A stretch of 64,000 nt of DNA from Pseudoalteromonas rhizosphaerae (GTDB lineage Bacteria; Pseudomonadota; Gammaproteobacteria; Enterobacterales; Alteromonadaceae), in contig NZ_CABVLM010000015.1 of assembly GCF_902498845.1 (NCBI RefSeq), positions 1-64,000 of the forward strand, in the 5' to 3' direction. The notes under the pieces are model-generated. The model had not been told where the DNA came from and made no database searches. It saw nothing but the letters and a program-made list of their open reading frames with translations. Shown here piece by piece: positions 6,399-14,776 of the stretch. Numbering within the stretch: the first letter of the stretch is position 1; each line of letters begins with the position of its first letter. A program made the position numbers and the translations under genes.

Positions 6399-8822
6399 TT
6401 ATGGGGTGAGTTGGTCACAGATTTCAAATGTGTGCTCAACAACATCATTTGAGTTAGCACGTAAATCTAATTGCCATTCTTCCTTATGATCATAATCTCC
6501 TTTTTCGGTGTTTTTTATCCAAGTAACAGGATAATCATCTGGTTCTACACGATATAAAAAAGGTGCAAGTATTGAAAAATCTTTGGTTTTGCCAATAGTG
6601 ATTGTTTGATTGTCAGAAACGGACTGATCTAATTCTCCCCCTTCTAACGTGAAATCTAATGAGTTAAATTTAAGCTTAAGCTCAGTAGGGCCGCTATACC
6701 CTTCACAAGCTGTCAAACCAATACGGACATTTTGCTTAATAAGTGCTGTTTTTGTTCCTAAGTCAATAATAAAGTGGTTGGTAGTTACCTGCTGCTCTCT
6801 CACAACGGTAGCAGATGTAAATGGAGAGCTAAAACCCATAATGCTAAATTTCTTCTCTACTCCTACGCCTATTACTGCTTGATAATAGCCATTATCATCC
6901 GTAGAGAAATATAAACTGTCTATTATTGCTTCACTTGAAAACAGATCGACATTAGCAAGGCCGCGCCCTAAAGCATCAACCAGACGACCGCTAACACTAC
7001 CAAGCCAGCTAACATCATGCAGAGAAACAGCAATTAAAATGTGTTTTACAACCGTATTACCCGCATCGTCCGTTACACTAACCGAAGCAGTATAAGTACC
7101 AAGGGTTAGTGGCGTAAATGAGGTTATCGCTTCAGTGGTATTTGCTAAAATTGACCTACTATATTCAGGTTTACTTAAAGTCCAAGAATACGTTAGTGCG
7201 CCTCCCTCAGGATCTTTACTTAATGAGGCGTCAAGTATTACTTCGCTACCATAAGAAGTAGCTCGTTCACTGTCTCCCGCAAGGTGAATAACAGGCGGTA
7301 AATTTTCTTGGGCGGTAATAGCCAGCTGCACTGGATCTGAGCTTTGGCTACCATCATTAACGATCAACTGCACAACATATTCACCCCCTACTAGCGGAGT
7401 AAAACTCGGGTTTTGAGATTGAGCATCATTTAACTCACTATCGCCAGCCTGACTGAGCCATACCCATTGATAGCTCAGGTCTGCTCCTTCAGGATCCTGA
7501 CTACCACTGCCATCTAATGTTACTTCTTGGTACAAATATGCAGAGGTTGCAGCCTTTATTTTAGCGATAGGTTTTTGATTACTTTTCGCGGTGATACGAA
7601 CTTGACTCGGTGTTGAGTCAGCTTGACCGTCATTAACAACCAAAGAAAAAACATACTCACCGTCAACATCTAATTCAACCATTATTATTTGTTGATTTGA
7701 TGTTATTAATTGCAGATCACTATCATCAGGTTTTTTAATTAAAGACCATTGATATGCTAAAGGAGATTGCTCAGGATCATAGCTAGCAATAGCTGACAGC
7801 GGAATACTTTGACCTGTGTTAACGATTTTATCGGGTCCTGCATTAGCAACAGGTACTTGATTACCCGAAACTACCTTGACTATCGCACTGGTGCTTGTTG
7901 AAGCTAAAGTAGGATCAGCAACAGTTAACTCTATTTCATAGTCTCCTGGCGTATCGGCAGAGAACTCAGCATCGACCGTGCGATAATTATTGAGCTCCAC
8001 ACTGGAATTACTTGGCTGACTAATAACTTCCCATAAATAGGTTAATAGATCGCCATCAACATCATAACTATCACGAGCACTTAAATTAAGTGTTTGTGAC
8101 ATTAATACTTGCGGAGCAATAAAAGAAATCGCTGCATTAGGGCTACTATTTTCAGTATGTGGCTTTACCTCAATATCGACTTCGTCTGTTGATTGTTGCC
8201 CTGTATCATCACTAACGATCAACCTAAGGCGATATTGCCCCATAACATCGGCTATAAACTCACTTTCTATCGAGTTAATTTTGTCTAACACTACAATACT
8301 GCTCGCCGGTTTATCAATCAAGCTCCATTGATAGTGAATATTGCCCTGCAAGACATAGCTTGATCTTCCACTGAGCTTAATTAACGTTCCGAGTTTAACG
8401 CTTTGATCTGGTCCTGCATGTGCTACCACTGCCGCCGTCGCTTGCTCAACATTAATATCATATGAAGCAACGACGCTATTGACGGTACCATCATTAACCA
8501 CAAGTGTTAGCAGGTATTCACCTTTAGTAGCAAAGGCCAAGGTAATATTTTGTGCGGTGGTATTAGCTAAGCTGATAGCTTGCTTATCACTGTTAACTAA
8601 TGACCACTGATATGTGAGCTTATCTTTATTGGCATCATGACTTTTGGCGGCACTAAAAACAAATTCTTGCCCAACAACAAATATTGACTCTTGAGCTACG
8701 GTAATTACTGCGACTGGTGCCTGATTAACAACAGTGGTTTGTTTGGCGGGTGTATCTGACGAGCCACCACAACCTGACAAAAAAACGATAAAAAATAATA
8801 AAAAAAATACATTAACTTTCAC
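6399..8822 (-). CDS. Surface or periplasmic lipoprotein with PKD-type repeats
   Basis: The 807-residue product starts with a lipoprotein signal (FFLLFFIVFLSGC, lipid Cys 18). About six Ig-like PKD repeats of roughly 90 residues follow between residues 34 and 600, each with the pattern Y-x-W-x-L and a G-x-Y-x-x-x-L-x-V-x-D-G strand pair. Residues about 608-690 (SGRLVDALGRGLANVDLFS, then DDNGYYQAVI) look like a carboxypeptidase-regulatory-like fold, and the last 115 residues are unassigned. PKD repeats usually act as adhesive or spacer modules, and no catalytic domain is visible. It stands alone between two intergenic gaps, so its partner is unknown. Confidence 0.8.
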   Translation of the reverse strand: MKVNVFFLLFFIVFLSGCGGSSDTPAKQTTVVNQAPVAVITVAQESIFVVGQEFVFSAAKSHDANKDKLTYQWSLVNSDKQAISLANTTAQNITLAFATKGEYLLTLVVNDGTVNSVVASYDINVEQATAAVVAHAGPDQSVKLGTLIKLSGRSSYVLQGNIHYQWSLIDKPASSIVVLDKINSIESEFIADVMGQYRLRLIVSDDTGQQSTDEVDIEVKPHTENSSPNAAISFIAPQVLMSQTLNLSARDSYDVDGDLLTYLWEVISQPSNSSVELNNYRTVDAEFSADTPGDYEIELTVADPTLASTSTSAIVKVVSGNQVPVANAGPDKIVNTGQSIPLSAIASYDPEQSPLAYQWSLIKKPDDSDLQLITSNQQIIMVELDVDGEYVFSLVVNDGQADSTPSQVRITAKSNQKPIAKIKAATSAYLYQEVTLDGSGSQDPEGADLSYQWVWLSQAGDSELNDAQSQNPSFTPLVGGEYVVQLIVNDGSQSSDPVQLAITAQENLPPVIHLAGDSERATSYGSEVILDASLSKDPEGGALTYSWTLSKPEYSRSILANTTEAITSFTPLTLGTYTASVSVTDDAGNTVVKHILIAVSLHDVSWLGSVSGRLVDALGRGLANVDLFSSEAIIDSLYFSTDDNGYYQAVIGVGVEKKFSIMGFSSPFTSATVVREQQVTTNHFIIDLGTKTALIKQNVRIGLTACEGYSGPTELKLKFNSLDFTLEGGELDQSVSDNQTITIGKTKDFSILAPFLYRVEPDDYPVTWIKNTEKGDYDHKEEWQLDLRANSNDVVEHTFEICDQLTP

Positions 8823-9036
8823 TATAACTTCCTTGTAAAAAACTATTCAAACTAACTAATTCGATGAGTTAGTACCTAAAATGGAGGCTATCTTGTAAGC
8901 GGCTAAAAATCAATCTAAAGATGTTAATAATCACACAAAGGTTTAAAAGAAATGTAAAATAACGTTTTCAAAATGGGGAGAGGGCGTTTTCTTAGTTTGT
9001 TAAAACCTATGTAAGTAAACTCTGTTTAATGGGACT

Positions 9037-9090
9037 ATGGTTAAACCATCAATAAAAATAAATTAAAAATGAGTTATTCTACAGGCTCAT
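9037..9090 (+). repeat. Dispersed repeat of about 55 bp, copy B
   Basis: This is the second copy of the element at 793-847. The hairpin arms are ATGAG (9069-9073) and CTCAT (9086-9090), where copy A has the AACGAG/CTCGTT pair. It ends 25 bp upstream of the ATG of a small frameshifted gene. Two copies 8 kb apart, each in front of a short accessory gene, suggest a mobile or regulatory element rather than chance. Confidence 0.7.
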
Positions 9091-9115
9091 AGCACTATGG
9101 AATTGAGGGTTTTCC

Positions 9116-9587
9116 ATGAGATCTAAGAAGCTAGATACTCTAATTTATGTATACATGGAATTAGCCGATGCACTTGGCAAACTAAATAGCCCAGAGTTAG
9201 AGCCGTTATTAAATAGCTGGCCTTTGTCTTTGGGGTCAGGTTAACGAAATAATTAATAACCCTGATAACGCAGTTAAGCCTTCTGAAATCGCATCAGGTT
9301 TTGAACAAGGGCTACGTGACACGCATCTGATGCTTGGTGAGCTAAATGCACAATATAGGTCGTCAGCAATCGAGGTCTTTTATAAAGTTGTCGGCTTGCA
9401 TTTGCCTCGCTTCTTTCAAAAAAGCAAGGCGCAGCTAGAGCGTATCGTGGCTAAAGGTAAAATCAAAAACGAAAATGAGTGGCACCTAGTTCGTCACCGA
9501 GTAGATGAAATCGAAGGCCAATCAAATAACGACGCGGAGCTAGAAGTTCTTAATGAACTACTTGGTCAATTGGAAGCAAGCGTATGA
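9116..9587 (+). pseudogene. Small helical protein gene broken by a frameshift
   Basis: An ATG at 9116 opens MRSKKLDTLIYVYMELADAL and continues 42 codons to a TAA at 9242. In the +1 frame, from about 9231, a second stretch begins WGQVNEIINNPDNAVKPSE and continues without a stop through MLGELNAQYRSSAIEVFYKV to a TGA at 9585-9587. Joining the two at the TCTTTGGGG run gives one coherent, mostly helical, charged protein of about 155 residues. This points to a one-base insertion near 9230. The family is not recognised. The downstream part alone (from ATG 9330) would be 85 residues. Confidence 0.6.
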
Positions 9588-9724
9588 CACATATGAGCCT
9601 TAACTCTGCCAATAAGCGCTATTAGTCTTTTTGACCGTTTTTATATAATGTTGGTCAATTCTAAATTAATAAACAAACTCGTTTAATTCGTCTGTCGATA
9701 CGTCAGTAGCTTGCGTTACGCAGT

Positions 9725-10078
9725 AATCGATTATTGCGGTCTCATCGCGGCCTAATTTTTTCTAGACAATAAACAAGACACCCAGCCTAAAATTTGGTCA
9801 TTGTATTTCCCTGTGTGCGTATGCAGTGATGAGTAATCACACGCACTTAGCACTTAAGTTGATGATAAAAAGCAAATAGACTTAATGACAAAGCTATAAT
9901 TCTACGCTGGCATAAGCTGTGTAAAGCTACGTTATTGACGAAAAAGTATTTGCAATGGGTAAAATTGAGTAAAACAGAGCTCACCTTTTTGAATCAAACG
10001 GTTGAGCAATACCACGGGCGTTTAAGTAGCATTAGCTGGTTTATGCGCTTATTAATTTTAAGTTATTTGTATTTTTAA
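9725..10078 (+). pseudogene. Remnant of a REP-associated tyrosine transposase (Y1/HUH family)
   Basis: Translating across frameshifts recovers family landmarks. CAYAVMSNHTHLALK at about 9814-9855 has the HxH metal-binding motif as HTH. After a frameshift come NRLNDKAIILRWHKL and LLTKKYLQWVKLSK, then SSISWFMRLL before a stop at 10076. In the family, the region between HxH and the SISWFMR(L/V)LN motif carries the catalytic Tyr. The N-terminal part is degraded with an internal stop, and everything after SISWFMRLL is missing. The 3' end abuts the stop codon of the LysR gene on the other strand. No intact copy is in the window. Confidence 0.7.
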
Positions 10079-10968
10079 GTGTCTGTTTTTTCAAAATACG
10101 CAATTAGGCGCTCGAGTAACTTTCTAATCGCGATAGATTGATGTTTGCGAGAACGGTATATGGCGTAAATACCTAAGGACGCTGGCTCATAGTTGGGGAG
10201 CACATGAACCAGCTTTTTATCATTGATCAACTGTTGTACGGCATGTTTAGGTTGTAAAGATATACCGCGTCCTTTGAGTGCTGATTGAAGTAAGAGCATT
10301 GATTCATTCGCACTGAAGTTGCCAGCGACTGAAGTAACAACTGCGAGTTCTTCTTTGCTGAAATGCCACAAACTTTTTCCAAAATTAGAATAAATTAAGC
10401 AATTATGTTTGGCCAAATCATCAGGATAAACAGGGTAACCAAAACGATTTAGGTAATCTTCGGTGGCGCATAACACTGAGCGGCAACGACCCAGCGGGCG
10501 TGCAATGATATTGGGGTCTAAGTCGTTGGTAATACGTATTGCTAGATCGATTCTATCTTCAACTAAATTAGTTACTTGGTTACTGATATGAATATCTATA
10601 TGTACTTTGGGATACTCATCTAAAAACTGATCAATTACTGCTGGCAATAAATTAGCGGCGACAAATTGAGAGCAAGAAATACGGATCGACCCTTCAGGTT
10701 GTGCGACATGATCTTGCTCTAAAGGGATAGACACTTGTTTGGCTAAATCTAATAACGACAGACAATTGACAAAAGCTTTTTCACCTGCGGCGGTGAGCGT
10801 GAGTTTACGCGTAGAGCGATGTAATAACTGACTATTCGCCCAACTTTCCATTTCGCTTAAGTACCTAGTTACCATCGAGCGCGACATATCTAACGAATGC
10901 GCTGCGCTGACCATACTACCTTGCTCGACAATTCTAACAAAGACTTGAGCTGCGGTGATCCTGTCCAT
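10075..10968 (-). CDS. LysR-family transcriptional regulator
   Basis: The 297-residue protein has a LysR-type N-terminal helix-turn-helix (VRIVEQGSMVSAAHSLDMSR) and a C-terminal periplasmic-binding-like effector domain (residues about 90-290, GSIRISCSQF onwards). It is transcribed away from the DsbA-like gene, and the 117-bp gap between them holds two palindromes. It therefore probably regulates both itself and the 11086-13277 group. The inducing ligand is unknown. It resembles the AaeR/CrgA-like LTTR group in general architecture. Confidence 0.92.
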   Translation of the reverse strand: MDRITAAQVFVRIVEQGSMVSAAHSLDMSRSMVTRYLSEMESWANSQLLHRSTRKLTLTAAGEKAFVNCLSLLDLAKQVSIPLEQDHVAQPEGSIRISCSQFVAANLLPAVIDQFLDEYPKVHIDIHISNQVTNLVEDRIDLAIRITNDLDPNIIARPLGRCRSVLCATEDYLNRFGYPVYPDDLAKHNCLIYSNFGKSLWHFSKEELAVVTSVAGNFSANESMLLLQSALKGRGISLQPKHAVQQLINDKKLVHVLPNYEPASLGIYAIYRSRKHQSIAIRKLLERLIAYFEKTDT

Positions 10969-10993
10969 TTTATTTCCTATATGTTCGATATAT

Positions 10994-11008
10994 GCAATTA
11001 ACTATTGC
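10994..11008. promoter_or_regulatory. Inverted repeat, candidate LysR site 1
   Basis: GCAAT-TAACT-ATTGC is a perfect 5-bp inverted repeat with a 5-nt centre, in the divergent promoter region. Its half-site GCAAT recurs in the second palindrome 15 bp to the right. Size and symmetry fit a LysR-type T-N11-A box. Confidence 0.5.
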
Positions 11009-11022
11009 CTGTTGTGATGTTT

Positions 11023-11041
11023 ATTGCAACATATTTGCAAT
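11023..11041. promoter_or_regulatory. Inverted repeat, candidate LysR site 2
   Basis: ATTGCAA-CATAT-TTGCAAT is a perfect 7-bp inverted repeat with a 5-nt centre, 45 bp before the start of the DsbA-like gene. Together with the related palindrome at 10994-11008 it forms a two-site arrangement typical of LysR recognition and activation sites. Confidence 0.6.
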
Positions 11042-11085
11042 TTATACTTGTTTCATAAATTTAATACTGCTGATAGGAAAATAAA

Positions 11086-11733
11086 ATGAAGACCTTGCAT
11101 TTCATTATGGATCCGCAGTGTGGTTGGTGTTATGCCGTCGCACCGCTGATTGATGAACTCACTCAATTAACAACAATAGATATTAAGCTGTATGGCGGCG
11201 GCTTATTTTCAGGGGCTAATAAACGTCAGTTATCAGCTGATTTTCATCAGCAAATAATCGCCATGGATAACAGGATCACGAGTTTAACGGGGCAAGTATT
11301 TAGTCCAACTTATTATGAAACGCTATTAGATGATAAGCAGCGAATTTTAGATTCAGATACGCCGATCACGGCGCTATTAGCTGGTGGATCTTTAGGTCTT
11401 AATACTGTTGCCATGCTGCATAGAATGCAAGTTGATCAATTTGTACTTGGCCGTTCTCAGTCTGATATAGCTAATTTAGCTAACATAGCCACTCAACTTG
11501 GTGCTAGCTCTAGGGCTTTTTTAAATGCGTTTGGCCTTTTTAGTGGCGAAAAAACGCAGCAGCAAATAATTAAAGCGCGGCAGATGTTGAATTTAGTTGG
11601 CGGTAGTGGGTTTCCAACACTTGCGTTTGAGCACGGCGATGGCGCATTTACTAAATTAGATCACTCGCGTTATTACGGTCAGCCACAGCAGTGGTTAGCT
11701 TATGTAAAACAATTAATTAATACGATTGATTAA
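11086..11733 (+). CDS. DsbA-family protein (FrnE-like thioredoxin fold)
   Basis: The 215-residue cytoplasmic protein has the active site CGWC near its N terminus (MDPQCGWCYAVAP), a helical insertion in the middle and a cis-Pro strand near SGFPTLAF. No signal peptide is present. This matches DsbA/FrnE-like oxidoreductases that act on cytosolic thiols. It is the first gene downstream of the LysR-controlled promoter, with a fair ribosome-binding site (TAGGAAAATAAA before ATG), and precedes a metallo-beta-lactamase-fold gene by about 70 bp. The substrate is unknown. Confidence 0.85.
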   Translation: MKTLHFIMDPQCGWCYAVAPLIDELTQLTTIDIKLYGGGLFSGANKRQLSADFHQQIIAMDNRITSLTGQVFSPTYYETLLDDKQRILDSDTPITALLAGGSLGLNTVAMLHRMQVDQFVLGRSQSDIANLANIATQLGASSRAFLNAFGLFSGEKTQQQIIKARQMLNLVGGSGFPTLAFEHGDGAFTKLDHSRYYGQPQQWLAYVKQLINTID

Positions 11734-11800
11734 CCAATAATTTTACACGTTTAAAAACACCCAATTTACTCGCTAAATGAGCGACATTTTAGAGGCTACT

Positions 11801-12682
11801 ATGACATTTTTATCTAAATTAATTCAGGCAAGCACGCTTGCTACAATGATGGCAGTATCTGCCAATGCAGTTAGTGCAACACTTGCAACCAGTGTGTTTA
11901 ATCCACAACAAAAAAGCACGTTCCCAGTTAGTTCGGTGTTGATCAGCGGTCCAACCGAAGCGATTTTAGTTGATGCGCAATTTCAGCGTAATGATGCACA
12001 ATCAGTGGTTGAGTTGATTAAAAAATCAGGTAAAAAATTAACCACTATTTACATTAGTCATGGTGATCCTGACTATTATTTTGGCTTAGACGTGATCACC
12101 GAGGCCTATCCTGATGCTAAGGTATTATCAACTGCTAAAACCCGAGATTATATTAAAGCGTCAATGGTGCCTAAAAAGGCTTATTGGGGGCCAATTCTTA
12201 AAGAAAACGCACCGCAAAAACTAGTTTTGCCAGAAGTATTGCAAGGCGACACCTTATTGGTTGATGGTGAAAAAGTGAATATTGTTGGTCTTGACGGTCA
12301 TGATCCAAAACATACTTTTTTATGGATCCCTTCGACTAAAACTATGTTGGGTGGTGTTGTGGTATTTAACAACATGCATGTTTTTTTAGCAGATACGCAA
12401 ACACCTGAATCACGTCAAAGTTGGTATAAAACCCTTGATGTTATTGAGCAGCTGCATCCTAAAACTGTGATCTCTGGTCATATGTTAGGTGATAAGCCAT
12501 TGACTATTGAAGCGGTGCACTTTACTCGCAAATACATTCAAGACTTTGAAGCTGCAGCCAAGTCTTCAGCTAATTCAAGTGAATTGATGAGTAAAATGAA
12601 AGCAAGCTATCCAAATATTGGCGGCGATAGCGTATTGGCGTTAAGTGCCAAAGTTATTATGGGCGAGATGCCTTGGGGCTAA
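11801..12682 (+). CDS. Exported metallo-beta-lactamase-fold hydrolase
   Basis: The start is taken at the ATG preceded by AGAGG, eight codons inside the longest frame, because it begins a signal peptide (LIQASTLATMMAVSANAVSA). The mature protein of about 270 residues has the MBL fold. The first metal motif is atypical: ISHGDPDYYFG replaces the usual HxHxDH. Later motifs DGHDPKHTF and ISGHML hold the remaining His ligands. The changed first motif suggests altered metal binding or a divergent substrate. It is probably co-transcribed with the DsbA-like gene. Confidence 0.82.
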   Translation: MTFLSKLIQASTLATMMAVSANAVSATLATSVFNPQQKSTFPVSSVLISGPTEAILVDAQFQRNDAQSVVELIKKSGKKLTTIYISHGDPDYYFGLDVITEAYPDAKVLSTAKTRDYIKASMVPKKAYWGPILKENAPQKLVLPEVLQGDTLLVDGEKVNIVGLDGHDPKHTFLWIPSTKTMLGGVVVFNNMHVFLADTQTPESRQSWYKTLDVIEQLHPKTVISGHMLGDKPLTIEAVHFTRKYIQDFEAAAKSSANSSELMSKMKASYPNIGGDSVLALSAKVIMGEMPWG

Positions 12683-12767
12683 TTACTACAGCTTAAATTT
12701 ATTTATGGCTTTTCAAGCTGCTTGCAGTTTGAAAGGTCTGTTCAACTCTTTGTACAGGCTTCATTTC

Positions 12768-13277
12768 ATGGGGGGAATTCAGCGAGTAATCACGATAGTA
12801 ATGGCTTTGGCTATGCTTCAAGCATGCAGTACCACTGCCAAAATATCGTCATTAGAACATTACAATAGTTTTAATCTGGAGACTAAATCGATGACCAATC
12901 TTGATATTGTAAAAAGTACTTATGAAGGTAAGACCTCAGAAGAAAACGGTAAAAACCTCAAGCGTTATATAACAAACGAAACACAATGGACGGAAGCCGC
13001 TGGTTTTCCATATGCCGGAACCTACCAAGGCTTTGATGAAATTGAAAAAAATGTATTTGTACGGTTAGGCAGTGAATGGAATGGTTATAATTTTGCGGTA
13101 GAAGACTATGTTGCTGCTGGCGACAAGGTGTTTGCTTATGGTAGCTATAGCGGAACCAATAAAGCCACAGGCAAATTTTTTAAGGCCAGAGTCGCCCATT
13201 TATGGATACTCAAAGAGGGTAAGATCATCAGTTTTGAACAATTTGTTGATAGTAAAACCGTTAGCGATGTCATGTAA
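12768..13277 (+). CDS. SnoaL-like (NTF2-fold) protein, possibly a lipoprotein
   Basis: The core from residue 42 (MTNLDIVKSTYEGK) to the end is a SnoaL/NTF2-like domain of about 128 residues, typical of small ligand-binding or cyclase-like proteins. If translation starts at 12768, the product gains a lipoprotein signal with lipobox LQAC. If it starts at the ATG at 12891, which has GGAG nine bases upstream, the protein is cytoplasmic. The latter has the better ribosome-binding site; the former gives a plausible signal sequence. It ends the LysR-linked group. Confidence 0.7.
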   Translation: MGGIQRVITIVMALAMLQACSTTAKISSLEHYNSFNLETKSMTNLDIVKSTYEGKTSEENGKNLKRYITNETQWTEAAGFPYAGTYQGFDEIEKNVFVRLGSEWNGYNFAVEDYVAAGDKVFAYGSYSGTNKATGKFFKARVAHLWILKEGKIISFEQFVDSKTVSDVM

Positions 13278-13350
13278 AAAAGTAGTTTTTTAATAACAAC
13301 TACAAGTATGTTGTAGGTGCGCTTTTATTTCGTACTCTCGTGCATAAAAA

Positions 13351-13374
13351 AAGCGTTGCCAATCGGCAACGCTT
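13351..13374 (-). terminator. Terminator of gcvR-bcp
   Basis: Stem AAGCGTTGCC/GGCAACGCTT with loop AATC. On the minus strand it is followed by seven T. It lies 30 bp after the stop of bcp. Confidence 0.85.
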
Positions 13375-13403
13375 AAGTTCAACTCTGTAGCACCTAGCAC
13401 CGA

Positions 13404-13880
13404 TTATTTAGTCAAATAATCCAGCACCACTTGATGGTGGTCTTTGGTTTTAAATTTATCGAAAAAGTGCTTTATTGTTCCGTCTTGGCCGATCAAGAAG
13501 CTTAAACGGTGTTGGCCGTCGTACTCTTTACCCATAAACTTTTTGTAGCCCCATACGCCGAATGCTTCTGCAATCGCGTGATCTTCGTCTGAAAGTAGGT
13601 CAAAGTTTAATTCTTTTTTGGTTTCAAAGTTCTTTAATTTTTTTACCGGATCAGGGCTGATACCAACCACGCGGGTATTTAGCTGTGCTAACACGGCTTT
13701 TTCATCACGTAAGTTTTCAGCTTGCACGGTGCAACCAGGTGTTGATGCTTTTGGATAAAAGTACACTAATACTTGCTGCTCTTTTAATAGCTCTGCAAGG
13801 ACGATTGTTTCATCATCTTGGTTTTGTAAGCTAAAAGCGGGGGCTTTGTCGCCGGCTTGTAATGGATTAATTGTGTTCAT
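13404..13880 (-). CDS. bcp: Thioredoxin-dependent peroxiredoxin (BCP/PrxQ)
   Basis: The 158-residue peroxiredoxin reduces hydroperoxides in the cytoplasm. The peroxidatic Cys is C50 in YPKASTPGCTVQ. The nearby resolving Cys found in E. coli Bcp (five residues later, in TVQAC) is Glu here, so this copy would act as a 1-Cys or differently resolved enzyme. It lies 10 bp after gcvR on the same strand, the usual gcvR-bcp pairing, and ends in a strong terminator. Confidence 0.95.
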   Translation of the reverse strand: MNTINPLQAGDKAPAFSLQNQDDETIVLAELLKEQQVLVYFYPKASTPGCTVQAENLRDEKAVLAQLNTRVVGISPDPVKKLKNFETKKELNFDLLSDEDHAIAEAFGVWGYKKFMGKEYDGQHRLSFLIGQDGTIKHFFDKFKTKDHHQVVLDYLTK

Positions 13881-13890
13881 GCTTTGCTCC

Positions 13891-14424
13891 TTAGCGAATG
13901 CGTCGAAATATGTAATCTACGTTTAGAGTACGCGACAGATCTTCAAATTGGACTTTAAACGTATCAATGTCAACCTCAACAGGAATGTTAAACTCCAGTT
14001 CACAGCGCATTTTTGTATCTTTTTCTTCGTCATAGGTATCTGACTTTAAAGAACAAATACTAATGTGGTTGTCGGCAAAAAAGCGGGTAACTTTACTTAA
14101 CGTGCCAGGTGTATCGATACCTGTATATTCGAGGGTGTAGCCAGCACAAAATTCACTTTGAGTATGACTGGCTGTCCGCTTCATCATAGTGAGTAAGCCC
14201 AGCTCCATGCCTTTGAGGGGCAGGGTGTGTTCAATGCGGCTGATTGCCGACATATCACCTGATAACAGCATAATAAATGTAAATTCATTGCCTAAGATGG
14301 CAATGCGACTATCAATAATATTACAGTGACAGTCACTGACTAATTGGGTTAATTCACTGACAATACCAGGGCGATCATCGCCAATGGCAGTTAAAACGAT
14401 CTGATGATTTGAAAAAGCAGTCAT
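13891..14424 (-). CDS. gcvR: Glycine cleavage system repressor-like ACT protein
   Basis: The 177-residue protein has two ACT domains (about residues 8-80, VLTAIGDDRPGIVSEL, and 92-172, LEYTGIDTPGTLSKV). In E. coli GcvR binds glycine and the activator GcvA to repress gcvTHP. Here it forms an operon with bcp. In many gammaproteobacteria gcvR is divergent from dapA-bamC; here it is divergent directly from bamC. Confidence 0.93.
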   Translation of the reverse strand: MTAFSNHQIVLTAIGDDRPGIVSELTQLVSDCHCNIIDSRIAILGNEFTFIMLLSGDMSAISRIEHTLPLKGMELGLLTMMKRTASHTQSEFCAGYTLEYTGIDTPGTLSKVTRFFADNHISICSLKSDTYDEEKDTKMRCELEFNIPVEVDIDTFKVQFEDLSRTLNVDYIFRRIR

Positions 14425-14776
14425 GAATTCAAGTACCTAGGTTATATTATTAATAACAATCAGAGTAAGCTAAGCCGGCAATTACCACCACACGGCGGCG
14501 AAGTTTAACACAAAACAATCGCTAAACTACAGGCCGAGATAATTAAGCTGTTATTAAAGCACAGTGTTTCTTGTTTTTAGTGGCATGGGAAAGTACCATA
14601 GTTAAAATTTTGCATATTGACAGGCTGACACTTACGTTTAGCCGTACCCCAAAGTAACGGGTTTTGCATAAAAACAAGATACGTAAAGTTAATATTGACT
14701 TTACACTGAACCAAATCGGCATAACCCACTCATATATTTGTTAAAACAATTAAGGGTATGCTAAGGAGAATTATCT
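14425..14776. other. Divergent gcvR/bamC intergenic region, dapA absent
   Basis: About 350 bp without a gene. I looked for and did not find remains of dapA, which usually sits here. A perfect inverted repeat lies at 14683-14704. TTGACT at 14695-14700 is a possible -35 for bamC, but no good -10 pairs with it. Confidence 0.5.
14683..14704. promoter_or_regulatory. Palindrome upstream of bamC
   Basis: GTAAAGT-TAATATTG-ACTTTAC is a perfect 7-bp inverted repeat with an 8-nt centre, 72 bp before the bamC start and overlapping a possible -35 box. It looks like an operator; the regulator is unknown. Confidence 0.4.

Noticed and set aside
6399-8822. PKD lipoprotein as a protease or chitinase
   Set aside because: No catalytic domain is visible; only repeats, a carboxypeptidase-regulatory-like fold and an unassigned tail.
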